Both the position numbers and the translations under genes were made by a program. 20,251 nt of DNA from Sphacelaria rigidula (taxonomy: Eukaryota; Phaeophyceae; Sphacelariales), in assembly GCA_964200075.2 (NCBI GenBank), contig CAXNAA020000552.1, positions 1-20,251 of the forward strand. The letters are read 5' to 3'. Positions 1-8,513 of this stretch are shown here, piece after piece. The notes under the pieces are model-generated. The model saw only the letters and a list, made by a program, of their open reading frames with translations. It did no database searches and was not told where the DNA came from. Numbering within the stretch: the first letter of the stretch is position 1; every line of letters begins with the position of its first letter.

Positions 1-140
1 CTGGTAAGGAATAGCAGGGACGGTATTGGAATGGCGAGCCTACGTCTATGACCACGGGTTCGCGAGATTGGACTGATGTGCGGGAATAATAATAATAATA
101 AAAGCTACATAGCATGGCTGTGTGTACATACACTCGCAAT
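1..140. other. left edge, no gene seen
   Basis: No coding region or RNA gene is recognisable. The only structure is a short AAT microsatellite at about 86-102. It may continue outside the window. Confidence 0.5.
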
Positions 141-515
141 TAGTGTATGGGATCTGTAACCAGCGGAAGCTGTCGAAGACTTCGATCCTCCTGCACAGTT
201 GGTATACGAATTGGGGGGCAAGAGGATAAGGTTTCGACACTTTCTGCTGCATCTCGAATCTCATTCACTGATACGGTGCAGTATATGGGATTTGAACGGC
301 AAAAGCTGCTCGAAAATTATCCCTTTTTTGCCCAATTTCAAGTATTGGCGGGCGATATGGGGATTTATTTCGAACAGCTTCGGCGTACAAATTCCATTTG
401 CGAGTGTACATGGGATTTGTACAGCCTCCGCTGTTCGAAATAAAAATCCTTTTTGCTCGATTTTGAATTTGGGATTAAGAATTATTTCCTACAGCAGAGG
501 CTGTACGAACTCCAG
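141..515. repeat. three degenerate tandem units of about 125-138 bp
   Basis: The word TGGGATYTG begins at 148, 286 and 411, each time followed by an AGC...GCT core and TCGAA. Downstream of units 2 and 3 the similarity continues through an A/T-rich stretch (CGAAAATTATCC / CGAAATAAAAATCC) to a second CAGC-type motif. Unit spacing is 138 and then 125 bases. The CAGC/GCTG motifs alternate in orientation: TTCGAACAGC at about 369 mirrors GCTGTTCGAA at about 431, and CAGCCTCCGCTG at 422 mirrors CAGCAGAGGCTG at about 492. The units are therefore both tandem and internally palindromic. I know no family for this. Short overlapping reading frames here are not convincing genes. Confidence 0.55.
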
Positions 516-590
516 ATTTTCACAGCACCTATTCCTTTAAAAGTCCAGGGGATTTCCATATTGACACAGACCTTCGAGGCCCCAAAATTC

Positions 591-610
591 ACAATCCTCT
601 AGAGGATTGT
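591..610. repeat. perfect 20-bp palindrome
   Basis: ACAATCCTCTAGAGGATTGT equals its own reverse complement. The half-site recurs as GATCCTCTAG near 621 and AATCCTCTAC near 673. The surrounding 516-786 interval otherwise shows only what may be a decayed tail of the neighbouring gypsy integrase; in one minus-strand frame near 735-780 a TAHVAR motif resembles the C-terminal tail of this integrase type. Confidence 0.6.
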
Positions 611-786
611 TAATACCCAAGATCCTCTAGCGGGGATTTCAAAACGGACGGAACCGAGGATGGCGCTTGGAAAATCCTCTACAAGGTAGCCGAATGGCCG
701 CTTGTGGCGTCCTCAACGTCAGCCGTAACATTGAGCTGCGAGCAACATGGGCGGTCTGAACACGACCCGACACAAAGTTCTGGGTC

Positions 787-1800
787 TCAAAGACGTGCGG
801 GTGGTGAGCACCAACCACTCTTCACGGACCAGTCCACGTCGCCATCAACTTGAGCGTCACGCCTGGACGAGCGTGCATACAAGACATAGTCGCCTACCTC
901 GAACTTCGGAAATTCCAGTAGAGGAACCCTCAGGTCTACGCGCATGTGTAGCGGTAACACACTCCCGCGCTCGAACGTGGAGACGTTCTTGCAAGTCCAA
1001 AACTCCTTGCAACGCACGATTAAGTTGACTATCATCCAAGACTTCACAGTCCCATTCTCCCGCCGACGAAGATGCCAACACCGAGAAAGACGTCCGAGGG
1101 GCGCGACCAAACATCACGTGGCACGGCGTACTATCGAAATGACGACGATACGCTGTATCGAGCGCCCATTGCACCGCAGGCAACACGTCCACCCACTCGG
1201 AAACCGCTCTACGCTGCTCGAGAAGAATAGAGCAAAGGACACGAACTACTTCCTTGACCATGCGTTCGCACGTGCCGTTAGACCACGGAGAAGACGCCAC
1301 CGCAAACTGGTGATCAATGTGCAAAGCCTCTCGCAATCGGGCCAAGATTGCATTCTTGAAATGCGTGGCGGCATCACTCACCCACACACGCGGCACCCCC
1401 AAAGTTTTGAACCAACTTAGCAAAAGTGCAGCAGTCGATTCAGCAGTACACACTGCTACTGATTACAGAGACACGAAGTTGCTCGAATCATTCGTAATTA
1501 CCAGAACACATCGAAACCCAGCATCCTCTGACAAACTCTAGGAAGCTAGCGGGCCACTCCTGCCCACGTACAAGAAGTCAAAATGAACGACTTCATTCGG
1601 CATGGTCCCGTGGGCCGTCTCACCGAGCGGGCGGGGAACAACATCGCCCGCCCTCGAGTCAGCACCGTGAAGACACTGGCGGACAAATTCGCGCACATGA
1701 GTTTCTATCCCCTGTCAAACAAAACAATTGTAAGCACACGAGCGTCGTAGTCACACCACGATTCCCGGCGTCGCGCACATGCGCGCAAATCATCAAACGT
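787..1800 (-). pseudogene. gypsy integrase, broken
   Basis: Integrase inserts the element cDNA into chromosomes. Translation of the minus strand shows a degraded zinc-binding start (CAHVRDAGNRG, about 1760-1795), then the core. The first catalytic Asp lies in HFDFLYVG (codon 1577-1579), the second in VWVSDAATHFKN (1373-1375) and Glu in NGTCERMVKEV (1265-1267). The second Asp and Glu are 35 residues apart, the DD35E spacing of retroviral-type integrases, so all three acidic residues survive. The frame does not: stops interrupt 1450-1560 between the first and second Asp. After about residue 150 of the 857-1453 open stretch the reading shifts to the frame ending at 787, which holds the C-terminal FEVGDYVLYAR motif. 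Certainly not functional as it stands. Confidence 0.85.
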
Positions 1801-1829
1801 ACCTGCAACTGCCTGTCAGAATTCGGAAT

Positions 1830-2695
1830 TCACAAAACGCTTCGGCCACGCACATGCAAGCGAAACATACCTTCACTGTTCAAGGTAGCAGCAACAAGGT
1901 TCGACTCGACAGATTGCACATCCGCATCTTCGGTCCAAAGTTCTTTCCATTGCGCTTGGCGGACAACAGATTTGGACGGCATCAAGTCATCAGGTTCACA
2001 CGGATCATACACAGCCACAGTGCGCACGAGTGAAGCCGGAATGTTCACCCAACGCGAAAGCAAGTCACCCCACGCGTTACGGTCACCCGAAATATGGCAA
2101 ACCGAGTAACGATACTGGCCAAGAACACCTTCATAACCCTCCAAACGTTGTGCCAACGCCTTCGGCACGGACGTAACGCACGCTTCCGGGTTGAAAATAT
2201 ACACGAGGTTTCGGTGATCCATGAGAATATGCTCGCCATCCCACAAAAGATACCCCAAACGACGAAAAGTGCTCACGATAGCAAAACCTTCCTTGTCAAT
2301 TGTGGCCCAACGCAACTGCGAATCCTTGAAACTACCACTGAGGAGAGCCAGCTGTTCATGCGTCATATCCTCGACCGGCAAGCGTCTTTGCATTTCAACT
2401 TCAGGCACCTGCGTGACAAAACTTCCCCAATGGGAGTCAGATGTATCTGGAAACATCAACACCTGACAATCAGGACGAGGATGGAAAAGCGTCACGGCAT
2501 AAGCCACCAGATCCTTCGCTGCCGCCCAAGCCTCTAGACTGCCCTCCGTCCACGATGCAGGCGGAATAGCGCGGTTTTTTGCCACACGCTTCGTCCGCCT
2601 CGCAGCACCCGCCATGACTTCTTCGAGGAACCAACGTAAAGGAGCTACCAGTTCTGCCATACGAGCAACGATGTACGCGGTCAATTCACGGCCTG
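1830..2695 (-). pseudogene. gypsy RT connection and RNase H domain
   Basis: The open frame 2684-1830 covers the region after the RT palm and the RNase H, which degrades the RNA strand of the RNA:DNA hybrid. Visible landmarks are ARMAELVAPLRWFLEE at the start (connection region), MFPDTSDSHWGSFVTQVP with the first acidic residue, MDHRNLVYIFNP (the DH pair typical of Ty3/gypsy RNase H) and CHISGDRNAWGDLLSRW at its end. This 284-residue stretch is the longest continuous piece of the element's pol. It joins the RT through a broken segment near 2690-2760: the preceding frame (AETAAELM-type wording) ends in a stop at about 2700. No catalytic loss is obvious in this domain. Confidence 0.85.
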
Positions 2696-3757
2696 AGGGA
2701 ACTACATGAGTTCTGCGGCCGTTTCCGGGCGCCGCATGTCAGACAAGCCTTGGAATCTTGGCAGTGTCATGAGATACGCGTCCGTGTGAATACACTTTCC
2801 TAAACCACACGAGTTCACTAGCGGAAAAGCTACACTTGTGCGCAGCCGCAAACAAAACAACACACTCTGAACGAGCCAAGATGGCATCAAGTGTGTCTAG
2901 AAGTTCGTCTTCCGTGTCCGCGAGAAAAAACACATCATCCACCCATACCTTGCATTCTAAGCCGACGAGAAGTTCTGTCATGATGCCTTGAAATATGCCG
3001 TGACATTCAGCACGCCTTGCGGCACTCGCTTGGGGGTAAACAAGCCAAAAGGAGTCGTGATTGTGGAAATCTCCTGCGCCTCCTCCGCCAACGGCATCTG
3101 CCTGTAACGTTGGAGGAGGCCCAACTTGCCAAAAAAACGAGCACCCAACAAATCACGCATGTCCGACTCAGGGTTGGGTATCACACCCGGCGACTTCTCA
3201 ACCTGCTCATTCACGGCCTTGTAGTCGCGTACCAGGTGGAACGAGTCCTTCTTCGGAATCACTATAGTCGGACTGGATCACATCGCCTGCGAGTTCCGGA
3301 TCACCAACCCGAGCGCCACAGGAGCCGCCATACACGACGCCAACCAACTCAACTTCACCAAATCGTACTGCCCCGGCTTGGTCTTCACCGCGGATGCCCC
3401 AGGTTTTAGCTGAACACACATGGGCTCCACGCGCGCAGGGAGATCGCTCCGCAGCGCACGACGAAACTCGTCGACGCGGCGATGCAAGATGCAGCGCAGG
3501 CGCTCCGCTTTTGAGACGGTGAGGCCTTTCGCCACAGCATCTGTCACGCTCTCCTCCAGCGCGACCTTCCGAGCGGACTCCTCTTCCGCTGAATCCATAA
3601 ACATTTCCGGGCCGCGCTCTATCAAGCATTCCACCACCGCATCCCGCTCCTCGGTCACCTTCCCCCCAGCCTCCTGAAAAGCATCCACCGACAAGCTCAT
3701 GCGACGACTGCCCAAGAAGGTGGGCGTCTCCAAGCGCGGACCAAGCGGAGACGACAC
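2696..3757 (-). pseudogene. gypsy reverse transcriptase, catalytically dead
   Basis: Reverse transcriptase copies element RNA into DNA. The upstream part (3757-3281) ends in a TGA at 3278-3280 exactly where this family has a conserved Trp before SSPTIVIPKKD. The fingers/palm follow as VIPKKDSFHLVRDYKAVN, then FFGKLGLLQRYRQMPL. Here the first catalytic Asp of motif A is Gly (codon 3119-3121) and nearby conserved Gly and Trp are Arg. TTPFGLFTPKRVPQGV is intact. A frameshift near 2985-2995 separates it from the YxDD-box region, present as VWVDDVFFLAD with both Asp (about 2934-2939). A further break follows near 2740. The copy could not polymerise DNA. Confidence 0.88.
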
Positions 3758-4015
3758 CGTCTACGGTAGCCCGCCCAAAAAACCAGCCAAAAAGTGTCAC
3801 GAAAAAAATGGCCATAAAGCGCCTAATGTTTGGAATTAGGCTGCATGAAGCGCCTCATATTGGCGACATTGGCTAGAAAGAACCCAAGCGCGGGAATTTC
3901 CAGTTGCTCGTTGTGTTGGACTTTTCCCGTTTCGATTTACGTGAAGATTTTGCCTCCCAAAACCATGCACTTTTTTGGGTGGGGTTATCGTAGAAAGTGT
4001 CAGACATCCTTGTCT

Positions 4016-4463
4016 TCATGGAATCCGACAACCACGCATACGGGTCGACTCCAATATCCTGAAGCGTCGGAAACCCCTAAAAAATGACGCCATCCGACCC
4101 CGGCATGATCGCAAACGAGATCGGAGGCAACGACGCCGCCCCCCAGGAAGTCGTGAAAGCCAGCTGCAGTGGAGAAGTACGCTCCGTGACGGAAAGATGC
4201 TGATCCGACGCAATGACGGCCTGCCGGGCTCCGAGCGAAAACGGAATGCGCAGCGGCACACCCGAGAGAAGGCGCTCCAACATATCTATAATCTGCACCG
4301 ACAGATTCACATGACTCGTGAAGTGGGCGCCAGAATCCAACACAGCCCGAACCGCAATGACTCCACGCTCCCGTTGATTTGGAAGATACAGCTCCGCAGG
4401 AGCGTACTTGTCTGCAAACTCCACTGGCACTTCATTCGCCGACGGATGTGCCGCTATTCTCAT
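4016..4463 (-). pseudogene. gypsy aspartic protease
   Basis: A retropepsin-type protease would cut the gag-pol polyprotein. The open frame 4463-4077 contains AVLDSGAHFTSHVN, with the DSGA active-site triad of retroviral aspartic proteases, followed by the strand and flap region of ordinary length. A TAG at 4077-4079 interrupts the end; the same frame continues as GFPTLQDIGVDPYAWL down to about 4016, which fits the C-terminal protease segment of gypsy elements (a hydrophobic strand, G, then P.LQDIGVD). The domain is therefore full length but has at least one stop. Between 3758 and 4015 only a few fragments of protease-RT linker can be seen. Confidence 0.75.
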
Positions 4464-4475
4464 TTGACGCCTCGG

Positions 4476-5858
4476 CTACGCAAGCTGCGCAGGCGAGGAC
4501 GCCCCGGCAGGTTCAAACGGCACCGCCGACGGGTACGACCCCCAGCCAGCGGACCAAGAATTTGGCGAACCTCCGACCAGCGCATCAGCAGGCGTTGCGC
4601 CTGGCGCTGCTGCCGGCGTCCCCACCGGCGTCACCACCGGCGCCACCACCGGCGTTGACGCAGTGTTCGACACTGTAGAAGTCGGTCCCACGTGCACCGC
4701 TGGTTGCGGAGCAGCAGCACCTGCGGCGGCGCCGGACCCAGAACTAGACCCATGATGCCGCCGCCGCCCCTGCTGCTGCTGCGCTGAGATCTTGACTGCG
4801 ACCTTCCACCGCCGGAGGATCCGCCGCCGCCACCACCCCGATCAGCTCATATTTTACCCTTGTGCTGTCGATGCTGATGGCCGGCGGCATGAGACTGCCC
4901 AGACTCTGCACCGGAAAAAGTTGGGCAATTGCGCGCGTAATGGCCGACCTGGCCACGGCGGTAGCAGGGGATGGTCGCGGCGCGGCCGGCCGATCTCGAG
5001 CCGTGGTGGCGCAAAGATTTCGGCGTGGAGGTGGACGACTGGCCGAACACCTCTATTTTCCGCCACTCCTTGGCCTCAGCCACGACGGTGTCCAGCACCA
5101 GGTTAGGGTCGGCCTTTCAATCTGTTTCGTGCTGCAACTTAACAAGCACGGCTTGCTCGCATTTTTGTGGCGTTAACCCCCCCACCAATGCCTTGGTGAT
5201 TACGGCAGCCGGGGCGGGAATAAACTCACCATCGGGGGAACGATATACTAGTCCCACGTTCAAATTTTGTTAGAAGCACTTGTCCAGATTTGACAAGATT
5301 GGCTCCACCCAGCCTAGCACCGTCTTCCCCCGAGAATCCATGGCGACAGCTTTGGCCACGGCCGCGGACACTTGGGTCATCTCCACCTCGGCGCCCGGCG
5401 CATGCCCAGATGCTTTTTGATCGCCGCAACCAATTGCGGCGGGGTTATTGTGCTCTCATCATGTTCCACACGAGCAAACACTCTTTGCACATGCGTCGGG
5501 ACTTGTTAAGCCATCGACACTATCTGATGTCGCACTGCACCCCCTGCGGTAGAGTGCTCCACACGTTTACTGTACTCCACGTACTTGATATAGGAAGTGC
5601 GAGATGCACTCTCGAAGTACCTATCCTCGTATTGGGGAGGTCGCAACTCTTGCCGCATAACCACGGGCGTCACGCTGGATGCCGCACGCGAGCCGGTCGC
5701 CGTAGCAGCAGCCGGCTACCTGCGAACCTTTCGCAGGCCAACGGACCGTCGCAAATTTCACACTTCACTCTTGCTTCGTCGCCGCACCACACAGTCGTAC
5801 GAGCCTCCAAACTCCCGCTGCACGCATCTTCAGCAAGTCTCCAGTCTGGATCAGTCAC
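4476..5858 (-). pseudogene. gypsy gag (capsid/nucleocapsid), broken
   Basis: Gag forms the particle and binds element RNA. Pieces in different frames are MTDPDWRLAEDA from 5858, MRQELRPPQYEDRYFESASR from 5658, a middle region (AVAMDSRGKTVLGWVEPIL, GEFIPAPAAVITKALVGGLT, about 5150-5350) and the nucleocapsid. The zinc knuckle at 4925-4966 reads CYRRGQVGHYARNC: the spacing is that of CX2CX4HX4C but the second Cys is Arg (CGT, codon 4955-4957). The C-terminal part (4697-4476) is a Pro/Ala/Thr-rich linker. Stops occur at 5270-5272 and 5117-5119 and frames change near 5400 and 5720. Which Met was the original start is uncertain; 5858 is the outermost plausible one. Confidence 0.75.
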
Positions 5859-6380
5859 AAGCTAACCGCCTTTCTGCCGATCACCTCAGCTTGAACCCCT
5901 TCCACGCGTCCGTGGTATACTAGGTTGTTCACATCTACCAGACTCTTCCGCCGCAATTCTTCCAGCAGGTTCCGCTAGGTACTAGCTCTACACTAACACT
6001 AATATCGATATTGTAACGCCAGCCAGAAGAAGAACTATTGGATCACTGCTGTTGAGAGACTTCCCAGTCTCACTGGCCTCATTTTCAGTTGTCAGCCTTT
6101 ACAACATTTTATTATATCCGGAGTTCCCTTGCAGGTACAGCCTCCTAGACCCGCAGGATATCAATATCGTGTCCCTGCCCGTTATATCCACAATCCTCCC
6201 AGAATCCTCCAGAACCCCCGTGCACCCGGTCATTATCCAGACCATCACTACCAACTCAACGTAACGGCGTAATTTCGTCACAGGAATAAGATAGAAGGAT
6301 CGGAACTGTTAAATTGTCAGGGCTTTTAATATAGAATGCTACTGTTGTAAAGGCAGTCAGTGGAGCAATGAACGCTATGT
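5859..6380. other. right flank of gypsy element, possible decayed LTR
   Basis: No gene seen. TGTAACGCC at 6012 has the look of an LTR edge (CGTTACA on the element strand, as in the usual TG...CA rule), and a TATA-like, A-rich stretch lies at about 6107-6120. I could not find a matching copy at the left side, nor a convincing tRNA-complementary primer site, so no LTR is called. Confidence 0.3.
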
Positions 6381-6600
6381 CCGACGTCTCCCCCTGTGTG
6401 TGCACAACAAGGACACGAGTTTGCCATACCCCAGTTAAGGGAATGTATGAGACATCAAACACTCGTAAAGACCTTCTTGGTGTTGAGAAAGCCAGTAACA
6501 ACTGAGCTACCCAGTAAGCGCTGAGTCAGTAGCTCAGTGGTTGTTGGCCTTATCAACAAAAGCTAGGCAAAGTCCGGAGTTCGATTCTCACCCGTGACAC
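6381..6600 (+). repeat. family X repeat, copy 1 (5'-truncated)
   Basis: From CCGACGTCTCC at 6381 this stretch matches the reverse complement of copy 2 and, in part, copy 3. Shared blocks include TGCACAACAAGGACA, GGGAATGTATGAGA, TCAAAC and AGACCTTCTTGGTGTTGA (6470-6488). Translated on the plus strand it reads CVCTTRTRVCHTP...GMYETSNT, which has close counterparts in both other copies. After the shared block comes an imperfect palindrome (6503-6536) and then the tRNA-like segment. Similarity to copy 2 continues, more weakly, to about 6590. The 5' two thirds of the family are missing here. Confidence 0.7.
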
Positions 6601-6606
6601 ATTTTT
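6523..6606 (+). tRNA. decayed tRNA-like sequence (pol III-type boxes)
   Basis: TAGCTCAGTGG (6530-6540) fits the A box and GTTCGATTC (6579-6587) the B box, about 38 bases apart, followed by TTTTT at 6602-6606, a usual RNA polymerase III stop. The 3' arm ends CCGTGAC-ACA. Its partner would be GTCACGG, but the 5' arm reads GTCAG, as if two bases were lost. The T-stem has two mismatches and the D-arm does not close, so this is more likely a tRNA relic or a SINE-type head than a working tRNA. The anticodon cannot be assigned safely. Copy 2 of family X has a more diverged counterpart around 6735-6800 on the minus strand, so it belongs to the repeat. Confidence 0.35.
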
Positions 6607-6798
6607 CTTTGTCAATTGATCACGGTCAGGAAACCCCCGATAACACTCCTTGCAGACCTCCGATGAATATTATTCCGGGCAAGTGAGCAACGCGTTGGTT
6701 ACAGGGGCTTCAACCCTGGGATGAAATCCAACGTCGTCGCTTAACAGCTAGACGGACTGCGTTCATTAGCTTTTATGTTGACGGAGACAATAACCATT

Positions 6799-6830
6799 GA
6801 GCTTCTTAGTCAGCGCTGACTGAGAAGCTC
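6799..6830. repeat. 32-bp near-perfect palindrome in family X
   Basis: GAGCTTCTTAGTCAGC and its mirror meet at the centre AGCGCT, with a single mismatched pair. Copy 1 has a more degenerate version at 6503-6536 with the same AGCGCT centre. It lies just upstream of the tRNA-like part of each copy. Confidence 0.65.
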
Positions 6831-7028
6831 AGTGGGTCAATCCTTCTCAACACCAAGAAGGTCTCCACGACCGTTTGAAATCTCATACATTCCCCTACGT
6901 GGGGTGCGGCAGACTCTTGTCCTTGTTGTGCAGACACAGGTGGAGACGTCGGGTAAAATCAACGATGACAAGAACGCCCCTCAAGTTGCGATTTGATCTT
7001 CTTATAGCCGCAACATCGTCCTTGCTGG

Positions 7029-7030
<2 letters not shown>

Positions 7031-7084
<54 letters not shown>
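7031..7084. repeat. (GT)27 microsatellite
   Basis: An uninterrupted TG run of 54 bases lies within family X copy 2. The equivalent position in copy 3 (about 9018-9026) has only CACACACA, so the run has probably expanded after the copies separated. Confidence 0.95.
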
Positions 7085-7086
<2 letters not shown>

Positions 7087-7534
7087 CAGTAGTGGTGACG
7101 GGGAAATCGCCCTGCTTTTCGACGACAATGATTTTGTGAGATGCAGAGACCAGAGTAAGATTGAGAGCGAGAAGCGGTCAAATAATTAATGAAGTGTTTC
7201 AGTTCCGGAATGCCCCTCCACGAGGCCTGATACACTTTCTGCAAAAGCTTGCCACTGAAGCCTTTAATATCCCTGAGTAGGATATAGTAGGATGCGATGT
7301 GTAGCTGTAAGCACACGACAGTGTTACAGGCAAAGAAAAGCACACAAAGAATGAAAAATTGGCCAAGCTAGAACGAATAGTAAAACTCACCCTCAATCAG
7401 CACTGAATTCTCAATTTTACCACAGTATTCTTCAACGTGTTCTGCAGCACACAAAAGCGCTTCCCGTTCAAAAATAGAGGCAGAGAGAAATCAATATTTG
7501 CATTCGTCAGCACCACAGACAAGAGAAGATTATA

Positions 7535-7778
7535 GAGTGATGCTGCGATAGGGTCAGCACTTTTACGGCCTGAGAGTAGAATTGTTAGGAACCCTTTATC
7601 TCATCCAAAACACGACTTTCGAAATAGGTGAGAGTACGCCAGGTTTTTCTTCCAATTTGCTAGGGATATCCCGAATGAATTTGCAAACGGGGATACCCTG
7701 ACCCATATTCTTGTGTAGTTCCTAATTTTAGGAACCGTTTTTGGCCCCAAAAGTGCAGACCCTATCGCAGCATCACTC
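7535..7778. mobile_element. 244-bp MITE with GAGTGATGC termini, copy 1
   Basis: The left terminus GAGTGATGCTGCGATAGGGT and its inverted copy at 7749-7778 agree over 30 bases with one mismatch, and continue weakly to about 36. The flanking bases are TATA on the left and CATA on the right, a possible 4-bp target duplication with one change. It has no coding capacity. It sits inside family X copy 2, whose sequence resumes on both sides. Internal AATTGTTAGGA is shared with the shorter copy at 9752-9863. Confidence 0.8.
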
Positions 7779-8167
7779 CATATCAGCCAAGATGCGGCAA
7801 TCCTGGGCACCTCGATTTTCTTCGGGGGACTGTGTAGCAATAAACCGCTTCCTTCACGTGACAAATTGGGAATGTGCTGGTAACATGATGCCAATCTGTC
7901 CAGCGACTAATCGCTGAGCGAGAACACACAAGGGACACGGGCGAAGAGCTTCCTCTCTGCCGTTGCTCCTCCGGTAGTTTCGTCATCGACACGCGCGTAC
8001 ACCGCCTTCATTCGGTGCACCTATCCACACGTGCGTAACTGTGCCAAACGTTTTTGCGAATATGCTTGCCCTTGGCACAACTGTTTCGCACAGAACCTGG
8101 ATTTTAGTTGCCCCACTTGAGCCTCATTTTCGTGTTCATTTCCATTTTTGAGGATCCTCTGCTATTA

Positions 8168-8430
8168 TGATGGATATCTCTGATGAATGTTTATACAATA
8201 AATGAATATATATATATCCTATATGGATATGTATCACGATAATACCAGACAAGAATCCACATCTATGGTGGATACCCATAGTAAACGTCGACATCTTTTT
8301 ATGGGATTCCATCACGATGAACATGGATACCCCAGAGGGGTATGGATACCCATGTCCATGGATAATGGGTGTCAGATCCATCGTGGACATCCCAGACGGA
8401 TATCCATGATCGACCTGATATCCATCCAAA
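8168..8430. repeat. GGATAYCCAT-rich degenerate minisatellite
   Basis: At least eight occurrences of GGATAYC or its reverse complement, often followed by CATG, lie between 8168 and 8430, together with an ATATATATAT stretch near 8205. The motif is itself palindromic (GGATATCC), so both strands look alike. The block fills most of the 347-bp gap between the divergently arranged family X copies 2 and 3. A 103-codon minus-strand frame across it is His/Tyr/Gly-rich purely because of the repeat. Confidence 0.65.
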
Positions 8431-8513
8431 TTATCAGTGTAACACACACACCGTCAAAGAAAATATATGTAAATAGTGCAAAGTCAGCCCTATATTTGCA
8501 CCGAACTACTTTC

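Larger units (their letters stand above)
787..5858 (-). mobile_element. degenerate Ty3/gypsy LTR retrotransposon, coding region
   Basis: Read on the minus strand from right to left the domains are gag (5858-4476), aspartic protease (4463-4016), reverse transcriptase (3757-2696), RNase H (2695-1830) and integrase (1800-787). RT before integrase is the diagnostic Ty3/gypsy order. The wording of RNase H and integrase resembles gypsy elements I associate with stramenopile genomes. The copy has in-frame stops, frameshifts and altered catalytic or zinc-binding residues in most domains, so it is a fossil. A pair of LTRs could not be identified. TGTAACG at 6012 could be the inner edge of the 5' LTR on the complementary strand, but no partner was found on the left, so the true limits are open. 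Confidence 0.85.
6735..8166 (-). mobile_element. family X repeat, copy 2 (longest copy)
   Basis: The 5' end is at 8166 on the minus strand and starts AATAGC...GGATCCTC with the tandem motif TGGAAATGAAC / TGAGGCTCAA. It matches copy 3 through VDDETTGGATAERKLF (about 7995-7948), LLHSPPKKIEVPR, TNANIDFSLPLFLNGKRF and VLQNT in translation, then through the region 6880-7130. A 244-bp MITE interrupts it at 7535-7778. Compared with copy 3 it has about 270 extra bases (roughly 7160-7440). These contain a GTGAGT near 7385 and a pyrimidine-rich tract ending in ACAG near 7300 on the minus strand, which look like splice sites of an intron. The element is about 1.2 kb without the MITE. A stop after FSLSD and a frame change show it is decayed. 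I do not recognise the protein. Confidence 0.65.

Noticed and set aside
141-515. CRISPR-like array
   Set aside because: Only three units, strongly diverged, with no constant repeat and variable spacers, in a eukaryotic context.
3207-3815. 202-codon minus-strand frame overlapping the gypsy RT start
   Set aside because: Shadow of the RT frame 3278-3757, which carries the family motifs; this one is low-complexity Gly/Arg/Ala.
3975-5106. Arg- and Pro-rich plus-strand frames
   Set aside because: They lie opposite the gypsy protease and gag, and show no domain.
6012-6262. Gypsy 5' LTR of about 250 bp starting at TGTAACG
   Set aside because: No second copy on the left side, no clear CA end and no convincing primer site.
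6690-6735. Second tRNA gene around GGTTACAGGGGCTTCAACC
   Set aside because: Only a 5-bp hairpin; no A box/B box pair and no cloverleaf.
6875-7343. Cys-Val and Thr-His repeat proteins
   Set aside because: They are translations of the GT microsatellite and have no other support, although the flanking family X blocks are reported separately.
8136-8447. 103-codon minus-strand frame with repeated HGYPSG-type words
   Set aside because: The wording follows the GGATAYCCAT minisatellite; no start context or family.
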